The notes: generated from the sequence alone by a model not told the origin. A DNA stretch of 64,000 bases from Laccaria trichodermophora (GCA_018417955.1 JACTVC010000003.1:1798001-1862000); one strand, 5' to 3'; positions 23,041 to 37,328 are shown, counted from the first letter of the stretch. Numbers and translations: made by a program.

Positions 23041-23046
23041 CACGTG
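23041..23046. promoter_or_regulatory. CACGTG E-box in the STE50 divergent promoter
   Basis: CACGTG lies about 50 bases upstream of the start at 23090, in the 204-base region shared with STE50. Candidate bHLH site by position. Confidence 0.35.
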
Positions 23047-23089
23047 ACTTATACTACTTCTAGTAGTAACTCGGCACTTGCATTGAACC

Positions 23090-26046
23090 ATGGATGATCC
23101 CTGGGCAAATGCATGGGGAGAACCCGAAAAACCAGTCATAGGGCAAGTAGTCCCATCCGAGGTCTCCTGGGCTGCTCCTACAACTCGAATTATCCCCCAC
23201 GATGACCAAGAAGCCGATATTTCCTGGCCGAGTGGTGCAGACTTTCGCTGGTCGGACAACTCTACCACGGACGGTTCACTCTGGAATTCTGAACCAACTT
23301 CAACCACCGCCTGGGAACCACCACATTCGCCATATGAAGGTATATCTCTGGGAAAGCTACCAACGCCAGACTTGGAGGCAACAAACTCGACCTCGCCAAA
23401 AACTCAATCATCACCTATACCCAATGTCCATGATCTAGATGCTGCCGAACTTTCAGAAAGCAAGTCTTACACCGAAACGCCAACTCCAACATCACGCCCC
23501 TTAACTCCTAGATCGATTTCTCCTGCACCCGATAGCCCTGACGCGTTTGGGACCTTCGAAGCCGCGCCGGAATCCGGCGAAGAGTCTTGGTCGGCCTCTG
23601 GGCCAACGCTCGCTATTCCCTCAGCCGACGGAGACCCTTGGGGAGCTGCCTGGGAGACAGCTGATTCCCCAGTTTCAACGCCTGCAGACGAACCAGCAGA
23701 CGAATGGGAGGTGGCCAGGAAAATCAAAGAGAGACAAGACCGCCATCTTGTCAGTACATACCCTTTAAAATGCCCAATCCGTTGTCTCATGATCTTCAAG
23801 CCACCAGAACTATTATCGTCTATTTTGGAACTATTTGTAGAACTTTCTCGTGAGATATGGCCAGAAGACAGCCCCGAGGGACCAGTTGCACCACCGAGCT
23901 TAGAGGATATAGGGTTGTAAGTTGTAGCCCCTAAAAACAAAACAAAACTTAGAACATCCAATCTAGGACGTCTATGATGAACAGACTTGTGCCCGATAAT
24001 TTAACCCTTCCACCCCAAGTGCAAACATCCAAAACATTCACGTCAAAGCAGATATCGGAGGCTTTGCGACTTACAAGACACCTCCCTTTGACGCGGAGAA
24101 GCCCGATGGCGCTGTATATGGCGTCAAAGGGGTCCACATCTTGGGAGGCTTCAGTAAAGGCTCAGCCGCAGCTCGCTCAAGAAGATTTTACGCCGGCTGG
24201 CTGGAAATTGGTTGAGAAGGTGGAACCAAGTCCCGCCGATGACGGCAAAAAATCAGCTGGTGGCCTACTGTCATTTTTTGGTCGTAAACCTACGAAATCT
24301 ATGTCTGACAGCGTGAATGTTGAACAATCAGCTCCGTCCAGTAAACCTCCCAGTAGGTCGGCTTCACCAAATCCCACGCAGGCAGGAGGAAGTTCGCCTC
24401 GAGGAAGCGTAGATAGCGCTAAATCTACTCCAGGAGTACTTCGAGGAGCAGTACCCTCTCCAACTCGTTTATCCTTCAGTTCAATAAAGGCTCCGGACCC
24501 TAACCCGATCGCCACACCAGAAGCTAACACAGGTGACCAAATCGAGGTTCCCTCTGATCCTGTTCCTCCGTCTGCAGTGTCACGATTCTTTGGTCGCTTC
24601 TCACGAACGGCGAAGACCCAGTCTTTATCCAATCCCCGGAACTCACTTGCCCTCTCTCAGGACGATCTTGAATTCTTATCAGACGTCATACCCAGTGCCC
24701 AGGACGACGTTGATCACCAAACACAGCTCGACGCCCTTACAGACATGTTTGGTTCTTCACCCCTTCCAGGTACACTTCCCCCACCCTTGCCGCCTCCGCC
24801 TCGACTCCAGCAAAGCCGACCTTTATCGTCGTTGAGTTCCAGTGTAGTCTCTCCCTCTAAACCCAATAATGACGACATCATGTCCCTGTTCGGTCCCTCC
24901 TCACTCGATCGGCAGTCCCCTGTCCCTGACCTTTTTGCGATAAGCCCGTCGAACAAAGAAATCGGCAATTCGTCTCTATCATCTGCAATACAGCCACTCC
25001 CCGTCAAGAATGCGACCCCACCCATAGGTTCTAGTAACGTGCATTCCACTCCCACGAACGACACATGGCCCTCGTTCGATTTCTTACCGCCTGCTACAGT
25101 AAAACCTCAAAGCCATGTCCCACCAACTAAACGAAAGATTGCTGCTATTATGTCTCAAACGCCCTCAGCATCAGTACCCAACATTTCCGCGGGGCTAGTG
25201 CCCAACTTGCCTGGGAACTTACCATTTGCGAGTCCTCAACGTTTCGGAAAATTTACAGCCGCAGCCATCCCATTCCTTCCGCCACCTCCATCGTCGCGCT
25301 CTCACACTCCGCATCAACAACCTGCACCTGCTGCAAAATTAATCTTGGAAGACGATGACGACGATTTCTCGGATTTCTTGTCTTCCCCTTCCCAAGCCAC
25401 CCTTCTGCATCCGTCGTTTGGCTCGACCGCTACCTCTGTGTTTTCAGAACAATCCAGCCAGGCACACACCCTCGATGACTTCGATGCTTTCATTAAGCCC
25501 ACAAAGACCCCCTCATTCCCTCCCCAACCTCCCACAAAGCCTCTACACTTCAACCCTAGATCACCACCGAGCAAATCACCACCGAGCAAATCAAAGCCCC
25601 TCCATTCGGAAAAGAAAACATCAGCGTCTCCGCCGCCCCAGCAAACCCCTGCGCGAAGGGTATCGCGAGCCGCTGATCACTCGCGGACTCTCAGCCTCTT
25701 GGAGACAGCCGCCGCACGGGGACGGTGGCTGGAACCTCCCTCGCCGCTTCCAGAAGCTTTACCGCCTCCGGGAGCTTCTGCCCACTCCCACAATCTTTTT
25801 TCCTCACAGTCGACAATGGAAGCGCAACAGGCCAAAGCAACAGCTAGTTTTGCACCTCCCCTTCTTCCTTCTCGGACACCTACCACTACGCAACCCTTTC
25901 CTCCATCCAACGGCAACTTCCTTCAGCCCATCCCGACAATGCGACCTTCCTCTGTCTCTCCAGCCCCACCAAGGACTGTGGGTTCTTCTGGGGCAAAAAC
26001 TGGGGGATTGTCGGCACAGGACCTTTCTTTCTTCGAGGGATTATAA
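23090..26046 (+). CDS. large Ser/Pro-rich protein with DPW and Phe-based motifs, possible trafficking adaptor
   Basis: Three exons (introns about 23750-23800 and 23919-23969) give a protein of about 950 residues. It begins MDDPWANAWGEPEKP and has several tryptophan or phenylalanine motifs in acidic surroundings: DPWGAAWE, DAFGTFEAAPE, DDDFSDFLSS, DDFDAFIKP, and ends SAQDLSFFEGL. DPW and FxxF-like peptides bind clathrin adaptor appendage domains in other proteins. A conserved-looking block sits around the second intron: LLSSILELFVELSREIWP and ISEALRLTRHLPLTRRSPMA. The remainder is Ser/Pro/Thr-rich and probably disordered. I do not recognise the family. A role in clathrin-linked sorting is an inference from motifs only. 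It is divergent from STE50. Confidence 0.75.
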
Positions 26047-26385
26047 TTTGTATTCTGTAATCTAATCAAATAATCTCTACACTAACTCAATCTTTCAGTA
26101 CTAATCACCTGAATTTTGGATGTTAGTGCGATCCAAGTACAGATTTGACCCAGTGCATCGTTTGCGAGTTACCCCTCGAGGTGTCGAGGTGACAGTGACG
26201 TAGACTACTTATAGGAGCTGACTTCATCTAATCTGTGTTATCTTGGGTCTTTCACGCTATGAGCCAGCGAGCTGCAAAAAAAAGGGATGGGCATCTCAGT
26301 TTTGCATATTTGACGAATCCTTCCGTATATGTAAAATTGATGGATTGTAAAAAGTCTAGGAAATGGGGCTGAGTCACAAAGCAAA

Positions 26386-28568
<2,183 letters not shown>

Positions 28569-28616
28569 GGTGAGTGAACAGAAACCGATGAAAGTGCTTG
28601 GAGAAGAGGACTTGGT

Positions 28617-28622
28617 CACGTG
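28617..28622. promoter_or_regulatory. CACGTG E-box in the LPD1/RRP42 divergent promoter
   Basis: CACGTG lies within the 120 bases between the two start codons. Candidate bHLH site by position. Confidence 0.35.
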
Positions 28623-28688
28623 TGCGAATCCAGCCGATTTTACCCAAGCAGCTCAGCCACGACTAGATAAGATTACCAAAACTTTTTT

Positions 28689-29885
28689 ATGGCAACAACG
28701 TCTATATCGAAGGCAGAGCAGTCTTATATTCAGACCGCCCTACTATCAGATCCTCCTTTGCGAACAGATGGACGTTCTCTACAGGATTTTAGATCTGTAG
28801 CTCTGGAAACGGGCGTTGCACCGCTGGCGAATGGCAGCGCACGTATCAGCATTGGACGGGACCCCCACGACGGGTCTGGGGGAACAGAAGTCTTAGCAGC
28901 TGCAAAAGTTGAGGTTGAAAGGGTAGAAGAAGGAGGGGTTGATGCTGGACGCGTCGTCTGCACGGTGTCTTGGTAGGTCTTTTAATCCATCATCGCTCCC
29001 ACAGGTATAGACTTAATTTCCAAGGCAGTTCTCCAGCAGCATATCCCCAGCTCGCCACGGCGGCTTTGGAGGACTTACAGTATGACATGACGACAATAGT
29101 TCACCAAACACTATCCCATCCATCGCTACACCCAAAGAATCTCCGAATTCTACCTGGCAAGAAATCTTGGCTACTCAATCTAGATCTCATCGTTTTGGCA
29201 GATTCTGGAAATATCTACGATGCTTTGTTTATGGCAGCTAGAGCGGCGCTATGGGATACCAAAATTCCACGGACGAGGGCTGTTGAGTACAAAGCGAGGA
29301 AAGGTGTTCCTGGATCAGCTGGTCTATCCGCTGCCGTTGGCAAAGTGGGTGGATCGGGTGATATGGACATTGATGAAGAGGCCCCCAGCGGGTTTGATAC
29401 GCGGCAGATTCAACACGCGACCGATTTCGAGCTTCCTGATTATTGGGACGAGGGCGAGGTGTTGGATGGGAGAGAGATATGGCCTGTGTGCATCACTCTC
29501 AATCTGGTGCGTGTCGTGGAGTTCACCAAAGGTTTATGTACTGATGCGCTTGATGATAGGTTCCCCCTGTGCATTTCCTAGACGCCATTTTGCGAGAAGA
29601 GGCCGCCGCCCCGCTGAAATTTTTATTGATTTATTCCTTCCCCACGTCGGAAAAGCCGAGGGTGCAGGGTATGCGCATGCTTGGCCCCGGCGAGCTGACC
29701 CTTGAACAAATTAAAGATCTTGTCAACGTATGCGACCTTCTTCTGAAGTGCGTTGGTTGCTAACTTGAATGCTCTAGAGAGGGGAGCACTACACACGCGA
29801 TGTTTTTACGGCTCTTCACACCAAATTGAAGGACGAAGATGTGAGACGAAATCAAAAGGCGAGGGAAAAGTTTGAAAGGAGATGA
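28689..29885 (+). CDS. RRP42: exosome core subunit Rrp42
   Basis: The protein begins MATTSISKAEQSYIQTALLS and RTDGRSLQDFRSVALETGV, typical of RNase PH-like exosome subunits. Other blocks are GGTEVLAAAKVEVERVEEGG, LRILPGKKSWLLNLDLIVL, GNIYDALFMAARAALWDTKI, WPVCITLNLVPPVHFLDAIL and GPGELTLEQIKDLV. Rrp42 is one of the six RNase PH-fold proteins of the nine-subunit exosome ring that processes and degrades RNA in nucleus and cytoplasm; eukaryotic ring proteins are usually catalytically inactive. An insert around GGSGDMDIDEEAPSGF is acidic. Introns are near 28973-29026, 29506-29559 and 29730-29779. The end is KAREKFERR with TGA at 29883-29885. Confidence 0.93.
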
Positions 29886-31626
29886 ACCACGTACCTCTAT
29901 CGTTCCGTCAAATCATTGATCAGATGTCTATCCTGCTAACGTCAAGCTGAGTTGTTGGTGTCGTATTTCGGACCGACGCAACGATGTCCTTCGAATTGAA
30001 CGTTAGATTCGCTAAGATTACTCAGTTGCGTCATCTTGATAATCCAACTAGCAAAATTATGTGCCAGACGAAGATGCGTCTTCTGCGACGGGGATTTCAT
30101 CGTGTTCGTCACGACAAAGTCACCCAGCTCATACATACCCCTAGCATCGTCCTCACGGTTACGACACGATTCCTGCCTTGCCAGGGTGATGGTTCCTCGT
30201 CCGCCCATTGCATCAATGACTCATGGCAGTTTATGGTTAAGTATTGGGTGGCTTTCTGTATTATGTTTGTTCAGGGGTGTGAACTGATATTTCTGAACCC
30301 TGGAGCACGAGACTTCTACGCCAAAAACATAGATATGCGTCAGAAATCATGTATCGCTAAAAAAAAGTTTCAAACATAGTAACTATTTTTTCTACTCCAA
30401 TTCGTTCTCAGATCCGCGTTATCTTCCATTTTTTCAATTTGACAGAAAGCGGCCGAGATCGTCCCAGGTTTTGCCGATTTTTATCCGGACATCAACAGGT
30501 ATTAATGCTGCCAGTGGGTGTCTCAACTTCCTCACTTATTGAGATAGAACGAGATCGAATGTTGGTAAGCGTTCGTAATCCTTCAGGATTGATGACAGAG
30601 TACTTGTGGTTAATTGCGGAAAGACGATACAGGTGTGAAAAGCTCACTCGGGGTTTATCTCATGTTCTTGTTGAGAGATATGTACCTCAAAAGAGTAAGG
30701 TCATCTTTTGAGGGTCCGCGGAGGATTTGAGGTCGTTAAGTACCCACTTATGTGGCATGACAGGTCGTCCTTAATATGCTGGGATACTCTAGGTTCTTGT
30801 CCGCCTACAACCGCCTACAACCACCTACAACCTTTATGGATAGTACACATGAGAACAAGAGGTTAAACGCCATACCTCATTTGCTCCACTCCATGTATGT
30901 ATATCTCGCCTACTATTTTTGACTTGTTGTGTGCGATGAATAAAGCCCAAAAGGACGAGGAGATACACGGTTTCGTTGATACAGATCTGCGTTTCTGCGA
31001 TAGATCTCCTTTGAGCTGAGAAAAGATTTTGGAGGACCCACAAATTACAACGGGGAAGTTGTGTGCATTCTACAAAACAAAGCGCTGCGATGGTATGGAA
31101 CGGAGACGGATAATAGGATGGTTGACGAAACACCTTGGAGTTGTAGCGCTTGGACTTTGGACTGAGCCCTACGAATTAGGCTGTTGATGTCGGGGAACGC
31201 GGAAGGCTGTGTGGCGTGTTACATGTTGACACTGGTTCATCGTTTCACTGATCGTTACTTTACTGAAGAGTCCTCGTGTAGGCTCGTGTAGGGTGGGTTG
31301 GTCGAGAAGTTGAGAGTGTCATCCGTAGATTTTTGGTATGTTGCTAGGGAATTCACCGTGGGGCTGACAGATGTTGAGTTGCAGATTGTGCTATGCCCGA
31401 AAAGGACAGGAAGTTTCTTAAAATGGATGAGGTGCGGCACAGCCTCGTTTGATCCCTGTTGTTTGGTCCAAGTTTGTTCCGTGAATAATGGCTATGATCA
31501 CATGGATTGTTTTTCCAAGATACTTATAGGCTGGTTCCTTACTAACCCTGTCCTTGACGGCTTTATCTTTTCTCAAGGCAATCAACAGTCTGGCACTGTT
31601 ACCCTCTATCCATCGACATAGCACTG
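29886..31626. other. gene-poor region of 1.7 kb
   Basis: No frame in this stretch resembles a known family. Open frames such as 29984-30379 and 30439-30711 (plus) or 29942-30208 (minus) have no supporting splice structure or motif. It contains a short 10-base tandem repeat (30801-30830) and must include the promoter of the gene at 31627. It might be degenerated sequence or hold a non-coding transcript, but nothing specific is visible. Confidence 0.5.
30801..30830. repeat. 10-base tandem repeat, three copies
   Basis: The unit CCGCCTACAA occurs twice and CCACCTACAA once, head to tail. It is a minor local duplication with no known role. Confidence 0.85.
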
Positions 31627-33018
31627 ATGTTCAGAGCAAACTACCCCGACCTAGATGTCCTGGACTCGCCCTTGATCTCTCCACTGCCAACCTCAGTGGG
31701 AGGTCTTCCAGGGAGCGCCCTTGCAGAAAGGATTTTTAACGATCCCCGCTCATGGGAGGATGGAGCCTTGGAGATGGACGGTATCGGAGGAGATCCTATG
31801 GCATGGTTTCAGGAGGAGATTGACAAGTTCAGAGCGAACAGCGCTGGACTTCCCGACGCTGCCATGGGGCCTCACTATGATGACGATTTCCCCGAGAAAG
31901 TCAGGTGGATGCAAACCCCGGTCTCTGCTGTTCCTAAAAATTTGCAGCTTAAGGGTATGAGACGCAGCGTGCGGCCCATCTCACTAGCAGCACTCTTCGA
32001 ACAATCGGGTGACAGGCTCAGCAAAGACCTACAGAAGCAGATGTCGAAATTTTTGGAGTCTGGGTCGTCGCACTCACCGGCGCTCTCTCCCCCTTCAACG
32101 GGTAGTAGCGCGACGACAGCTTCTAGCACGATGTCTCCCCTTCGCGTCCAAACCACGGTCGGCGCCCATCCAGGTATCATATCACCCTCACCCGTCACCA
32201 TCTACTCCGCCTCAGCTACCCTCAGCTTCCTCGAGTGGTATGGTATTTATCCTGGGGGCTCGCCACGTCGCGCATCGTCTCTCATTAGCCCTAATTCTAA
32301 AATCGCTTTTGACGTTCCAAAACGAGGCTCTTCCGTTCCCCCTCCGAATGCAGAACCTGAGAAGGTAATTGAAAGACCAACGACGCCCCCAGGTCTTTCA
32401 CGTACCTCGTCGTCGCTATCCCTCCCTAAGCCTCTCCCTACCGAGCCTTTGCACTTACGGCGCCCATCAGTGGAAGCTGATCCATCACAATTTCTCAGAC
32501 CGTCGTTGGAAACTAACGCGCCAGATTCTCGCAGGCCATCAATAGAATCTGACGCATCACATTCTCGACGACCCTCTTTTGAAAATGTTCTCACACCATC
32601 GGCTCCACCGAGCTACCCTAGGTCTCCATCCCCCGCCTACTCCCTTCTAGCCCCATCAACATCTACTACACCGGCTAGGGCTGGGCCCTCTACCAGCGAA
32701 TCACAGCCGTCGAGGTCCACAACGCCGATCCGTCGTCTCCCATCAATACCTAACACTCGTTCAATAACACCTCCAATTATTGACGGTCGACGCCCTTCGT
32801 TGCCTACACTTCCCTCATCAGTGTCGCAGAGCTTGTCGCTGCCCAGTAGCCCTGATCCTGCTACTGCTAATCGCCCATTGTCAGCGGTGCGATCACCACT
32901 AGGTGGCCCGATAGGCCCTCGTTCACGAGCGAATACTGGTCCAAAGCACCATACCCGTACTCCGTCGCTGGCCAAGTCGTCGTCTCTTTCCCATAGACCG
33001 CCTGTTCTCCGACTTTGA
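31627..33018 (+). CDS. unknown Ser/Pro-rich protein, 463 residues, no introns
   Basis: A single open frame starts MFRANYPDLDVLDSPLISPL and ends SSLSHRPPVLRL with TGA at 33016-33018. The first 140 residues look folded and conserved in style: FNDPRSWEDGALEMDGIGGD, WFQEEIDKFRANSAGLPDA and RPISLAALFEQSGDRLSKDL. The rest is low-complexity Ser/Pro/Thr. Around residues 280-320 there are imperfect repeats of RRPS(V/I/F)E, spaced about 16 residues apart (HLRRPSVEAD, FLRPSLETN, SRRPSIESD, SRRPSFEN), which match basophilic kinase sites (RRxS). The absence of introns is unusual for this window. I do not recognise the family; a regulatory phosphoprotein is possible. Confidence 0.75.
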   Translation: MFRANYPDLDVLDSPLISPLPTSVGGLPGSALAERIFNDPRSWEDGALEMDGIGGDPMAWFQEEIDKFRANSAGLPDAAMGPHYDDDFPEKVRWMQTPVSAVPKNLQLKGMRRSVRPISLAALFEQSGDRLSKDLQKQMSKFLESGSSHSPALSPPSTGSSATTASSTMSPLRVQTTVGAHPGIISPSPVTIYSASATLSFLEWYGIYPGGSPRRASSLISPNSKIAFDVPKRGSSVPPPNAEPEKVIERPTTPPGLSRTSSSLSLPKPLPTEPLHLRRPSVEADPSQFLRPSLETNAPDSRRPSIESDASHSRRPSFENVLTPSAPPSYPRSPSPAYSLLAPSTSTTPARAGPSTSESQPSRSTTPIRRLPSIPNTRSITPPIIDGRRPSLPTLPSSVSQSLSLPSSPDPATANRPLSAVRSPLGGPIGPRSRANTGPKHHTRTPSLAKSSSLSHRPPVLRL

Positions 33019-33696
33019 GAGAGATTCAAGTTCTTTTGACCCGTTACTGCGCATGTTAGATTTGTATTTACGGCGGTACTGTATATTCGTGCTTTGTGGA
33101 CACTTTCCTTCGACCTTCGCTTGCTTCCCGTGACATGACTAGCATTCCTTCCTCATCAATGATCAGTATTTAGCTATTTAGCATATCTCACTATGTAATT
33201 GCAATCGAGATGTCGTTTGATGTATGTGCATACACAAGTGCGATCCTGGCGCTGTTCGGTCAACAGCATCAACAACATGCCAAGTAATATTTCATCAAAG
33301 GCAGGGTTTCATAGGTAACCACGGTACTACCGTGTGCATGGTCGATAAACCATGTCTTGGCGAGAATATCATAAAGGCACTGAGAAAGCGGATCGGGTGA
33401 GTCGGAGACGCATCGCCGGGAGTTATGACCGCAGTGGCAAGCGTGTCATTGGAAACTGTTGGTAGTGATCTTGCTTGGACGGCAAATGGAGGATCGGTGA
33501 TTATGGGCCTATGGCAACCCCATTACATTCTGGTGTGGACTTGGGACAAACTTGGGTGCGTGCTTGTGTGAGTACTTCGCTGCCCAGCCAAACAACATTC
33601 AGAACCAACTTTCATGATTAGTAGTAAGTGTACAGTGGGATATCGAGAGGAGAAGAGTCCACTAAGTCCAGTGTTTATCTTGTCTGCCATTAGCCA
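33019..33696. other. convergent intergenic region
   Basis: This lies between two 3' ends and contains no frame over 60 codons with coding character. Nothing else was recognised. Confidence 0.5.
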
Positions 33697-35591
33697 CTAA
33701 CGTCCATACAAAATGTCAAAAATTCCAGATAACGTTGATGGTTTACCAGCAGGAGTGGCGGCCTGTTGCTGGGTTTGGGGCGGAGGAAGTTCTGGTATTT
33801 CCCGAGGTGGTTGGCCTCCCACCGACCGATAAGGAACGTATGATGTTGGTACAACGCCCGTTCTGGAAGGACCTGGGGTCGAAAGAACGGAGGGTGTGAA
33901 GAGGGGTGTTGATGAACTGGAAGTGTGAGAGTTAGGGTTTCGTGAGTTTGGTTTCGCGGGTTGGACGGAAGGAGGAGGCGAGGTGTGACCAGTTTTGCCT
34001 GGCGGATTTTTTCCTTGACTAGGGGGTGGTGATCGGTCAGGCCTAACGAGTTTACCAGGTCGAGCCGACAATGCTGGTGGCGAGGATGACCTAGGGGAAG
34101 GGGGCACTGGTCGAGGAGACGCTGCTGGTGGTCGGGCTGATGTGTACAGCCGTAAGAGGAGGAAAAGTGAAGTTCGAATGGGTCAATTAGGGACCAGGGG
34201 CATTTGGTAAAATATCAATTCCACCAACCCTTTTTCCCGTCCTTGGTGGTTTTATCCTGTGGGGTGCTGGCTTTTGGCTGTAGCTCGGGCATTGAAATCT
34301 TGCTTAAATGGATGGTAAGGCTATTTGGCGGGGTGTACTTGTTTTTGTTCTTGCCATCATCGTCAAGGTTGATGCGTCTTGGACCTTTCTTTGACTGTAT
34401 GGTATCATAAAGCACATATTGATGTAATTCTTCTTCCTCGGATAGCCCTGAAGTGTGTCAGTTTTGAGTTAAAAGTAGGAGTCGAAGAATCAGGAAACAA
34501 CGAACCGGCTTTGTGACGAATACGCTTCGTTTCTTCTACAACTTGAAGAACTTTTGGTACATGTTCAGCTTCGTCAGACTTAACAGTGATGAACAGCATG
34601 GCATCATCCTACAATATATATCAGCATTATTGTAGTACGGAAAAACAAAAACCGCACCTGAAGAAGATTACTACAATATTGGGCATAATCCTGGACACTT
34701 CCTTCATCATCGATTGTGATCTCATTGTAGTCTCCCTTGATGGCTTGCAGCTCAGCGATCCTATCAATTCCAGTTTTTGGTGCAGGTTTTGGCGGTGGCA
34801 TCGGTGGTCGATCGTCCATCGTCATTACAACGGGATGGGGGACAGGGGGGGCTGCGGATACTTTCCTTGACAGTGCTGGCGGTGACTCATGCGATCCCTC
34901 CGGGGTATGAAGGGTCTCGTTGGCATCCTGGAAGGTGAGTAGAGCAGTCAAAATGACGATTTCTAGACCCTTCCGATCGTCGATATCAAATCTGTTTACA
35001 TAGGGATTGGGGTTAGCTATGAAAAGTGCATATGTTGAGAACTTTACCGATTCAAGTTGTAATCCAGAATTTGAACCGATGTGCTCTTCAAGCGACCAGT
35101 AGTCTCTTTCGTGATTGCAACAAGAACGGGAGGGTCTGGCTTCCGAAGCAAGAAGCATTGTTCGCGCTTCCATTCGAATTCGTGGCTGTTATTGATGGAG
35201 TTGTGAATCTTTGCTCGGAGCAATAGATAATCAAACACACTCTTCCCACTTGAACCCCCACTTGAAGGAAAGAGTACCTGTGTACTTGATTTCTACGACC
35301 AAAGTCGGATTGCAGAGTTCCAAAATCTTTACTTTACTTGTCGCCGATGGGGCAGTTGCTGTTATAAGCAAGGATTCTGACATCGGATCTGGGGGTTGAC
35401 GACAGCTTAATTTCTGCGTTCAACTACCAATATAGCCACGTACCGTACACCTCTGCTTTATATTCTGGAATACCAAGTATTCTCTGTTTCCGGTAGTGGA
35501 CAACGCCGGATGGGTCGACAAGGTCAACGACATGGGGATGGTCCTTGTGTTGGGTGAGGTGAAGAGTGAAGAGATTCTGGTCCAAGCTCAT
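33697..35591 (-). CDS. unknown conserved-looking fungal protein with Pro-rich tail
   Basis: The first exon is MSLDQNLFTLHLTQHKDHPH and VVDLVDPSGVVHYRKQRILG; later exons read REQCFLLRKPDPPVLVAITK, TSVQILDYNLNRFDIDDRKG and LEIVILTALLTFQDANETL. This first part resembles a compact beta-rich domain. A Pro linker (PPMPPPKPAPKTGIDRIAEL) leads to YAQYCSNLLQDDAMLFITVK and VLQVVEETKRIRHKAGLSEE, then a Ser/Pro-rich tail ending STLSGIFDILYGR with TAG at 33697. The last intron is best placed from a GTTGGT donor to CACATCAG, phase 1. I could not assign a family; no catalytic motif or membrane segment is visible. It sits convergent to the gene at 31627. Confidence 0.75.
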
Positions 35592-35899
35592 CGTATGCCG
35601 ACGTAGCTACAAATTCTAAAGGGTATGCTGAGGCGTCTCTGAACTGCGGCGACTAATATAGGCTTGGGTACACCTGCAATGCATAGCGATTGCATAGCTT
35701 GCATAGCCCGCAAACCATTACGCTTATATAATACCAAACATTAAACGGAATTTCCATTCTAAATACGAAGGCTCTATAGCGTCCAATTTAACAGCGTCGT
35801 ATGGAATCCTATTTTCATGATCACGAACGTTGGATTCAACCGTTACATACAACTCACCAATGACCATCATCAACCAATCTGTCTACCGGGAACGATTAA
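35592..35899. other. short intergenic region
   Basis: About 300 bases separate the start of the preceding minus-strand gene from the stop of the phosphate carrier. A local repetition of TTGCATAG-like words occurs at about 35670-35710. No gene is seen. Confidence 0.5.
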
Positions 35900-37042
35900 T
35901 TACTTTCCACCAGTAGTGCCCATTCCCATGACCGATTTGAATGAATCATAGATCCACCATTGGAAGCCAGTCAAAGTACCTAAAAAGAATGAGCGATGTG
36001 GACGTAGCTGAAGGTGAAAGAACACATACCAATCATGATAACCCTGGTGCCGAGACCCTTCGTAGCAAGAGAAGCGAAGCCCACCTCGTTGGCAATGGTG
36101 CCGATTGATTTACCCTTGTTTTCGGCCTTTCCGAGGAGGGAAACAAGGGAGTCGGCGGGATGTGAAACGATGGCGCAGACAACACCAGCCAAGTAACCTG
36201 ACGCGAACGTGACGCCAAGCTGGGTGGTCTTGGCATAGGAATCTTTGGGTTCGGTGAGGACATGGGTGTAGAAGAGTTGGACAATTTTTTCAAAGAAGAA
36301 GAATTTGGCCATGGTATAAGGGATCTAACGAACGTATTAGATCGAGGGTCAAAAAGAGAGAGGATGGGTGTTACCTGACGAGACCATAGAGGAACGAGGG
36401 AGCCGAAGGGGAAACGGGTTTCCGCTTTTGTTCTCCTCATCTCAGCGAGAGCAGCGCCGAAACCAATAGGGAAAGAGGCGTTCTGACTGGTTTGAATCTT
36501 GACTTTTGTCATTTCAAGGGGGCACAGAGCGATATCGGCGAAGACTTCGGCAGAGGCGGAACCAGCCAGCCAAATGGCAGGCTTGTATTTCTCGGTCAAC
36601 TCTTCACCGGCGAGGTTCATGTAATAATCCTTGAAGACCTCATAGAGACCGTACTTGAACATTCCTTGAAGAGAGTAGCCGACAAAGGTAGGTCCGAAGC
36701 CTTTCCAGATACCGTTGGCACCCTCTTCAGCGACAAGGGTCCTCAACCCCACCCCGAGACCAGTGTATTTCTTAGGGTTGACCTGAGCAGAAGAAAGGTC
36801 AGGAAGAATAAAACTGGGTGAATTTTGGACTCGCCTGCATATTACATTTTGCAACATCGAGAGGAGTGATACCGGCGTGAGTGACACCACAAGCAAGAAT
36901 GCCGCCAAGCATGCATTTGCTGTAGTACGAGAAGTCGTGAGGAACAGGGCCGAGATACCTTGAAAATAATGAGATTCATGCTGGAAAAAGAGGGATATTG
37001 ATAATACCTAGCGTCCCATTTACCAGAGGGAGAGACGGCCAT
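35900..37042 (-). CDS. PIC2: mitochondrial phosphate/copper carrier, Pic2 type
   Basis: The N-terminus is [12 protein letters not shown] followed by [20 protein letters not shown] and [20 protein letters not shown], the first mitochondrial-carrier signature (PxDxxK). The second repeat reads [20 protein letters not shown] and the third [20 protein letters not shown], so all three repeats of the six-helix carrier fold are present. [20 protein letters not shown] is the typical matrix segment. The [17 protein letters not shown] form is closer to yeast Pic2 than to Mir1. Such proteins import phosphate, and Pic2 also copper, across the inner membrane. The stop is TAA at 35900. The gene is divergent from RIB3 with 286 bases between starts. 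Confidence 0.93.
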
Positions 37043-37328
37043 TGGGATTCTAAGGATGTGGTGGAAAGAAAGAAAGAAGGGATGGAGGGGAACGGTAATG
37101 GCTCTGTCGAGATGACGGAGAAGAACGAAGTGACCAAAAAGTGAACAGCGCTTCGAAATTTTGTGGCATTCAACCGGCTCCTTCCGTACCAATCCGGTTA
37201 CGCACATTTTTCGGCCCGTAGTTGTACAGAAAATAAAAATAAAAATAAACACTTAGCTACCCGGCTTACTACTGTGTCACGGATTTTTCGCTTTTATTAT
37301 AAAGCGCATTCACAATGATTACATTCTA

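Noticed and set aside
24177..25064. Antisense frames inside the 23090-26046 gene
   Set aside because: They are shadows of Ser/Pro-rich codons on the plus strand and contain no motifs.
29942..30208. Minus frame considered as a small ribosomal protein (RPS28/RPS21-like)
   Set aside because: The residues do not match either family in any frame once read carefully.
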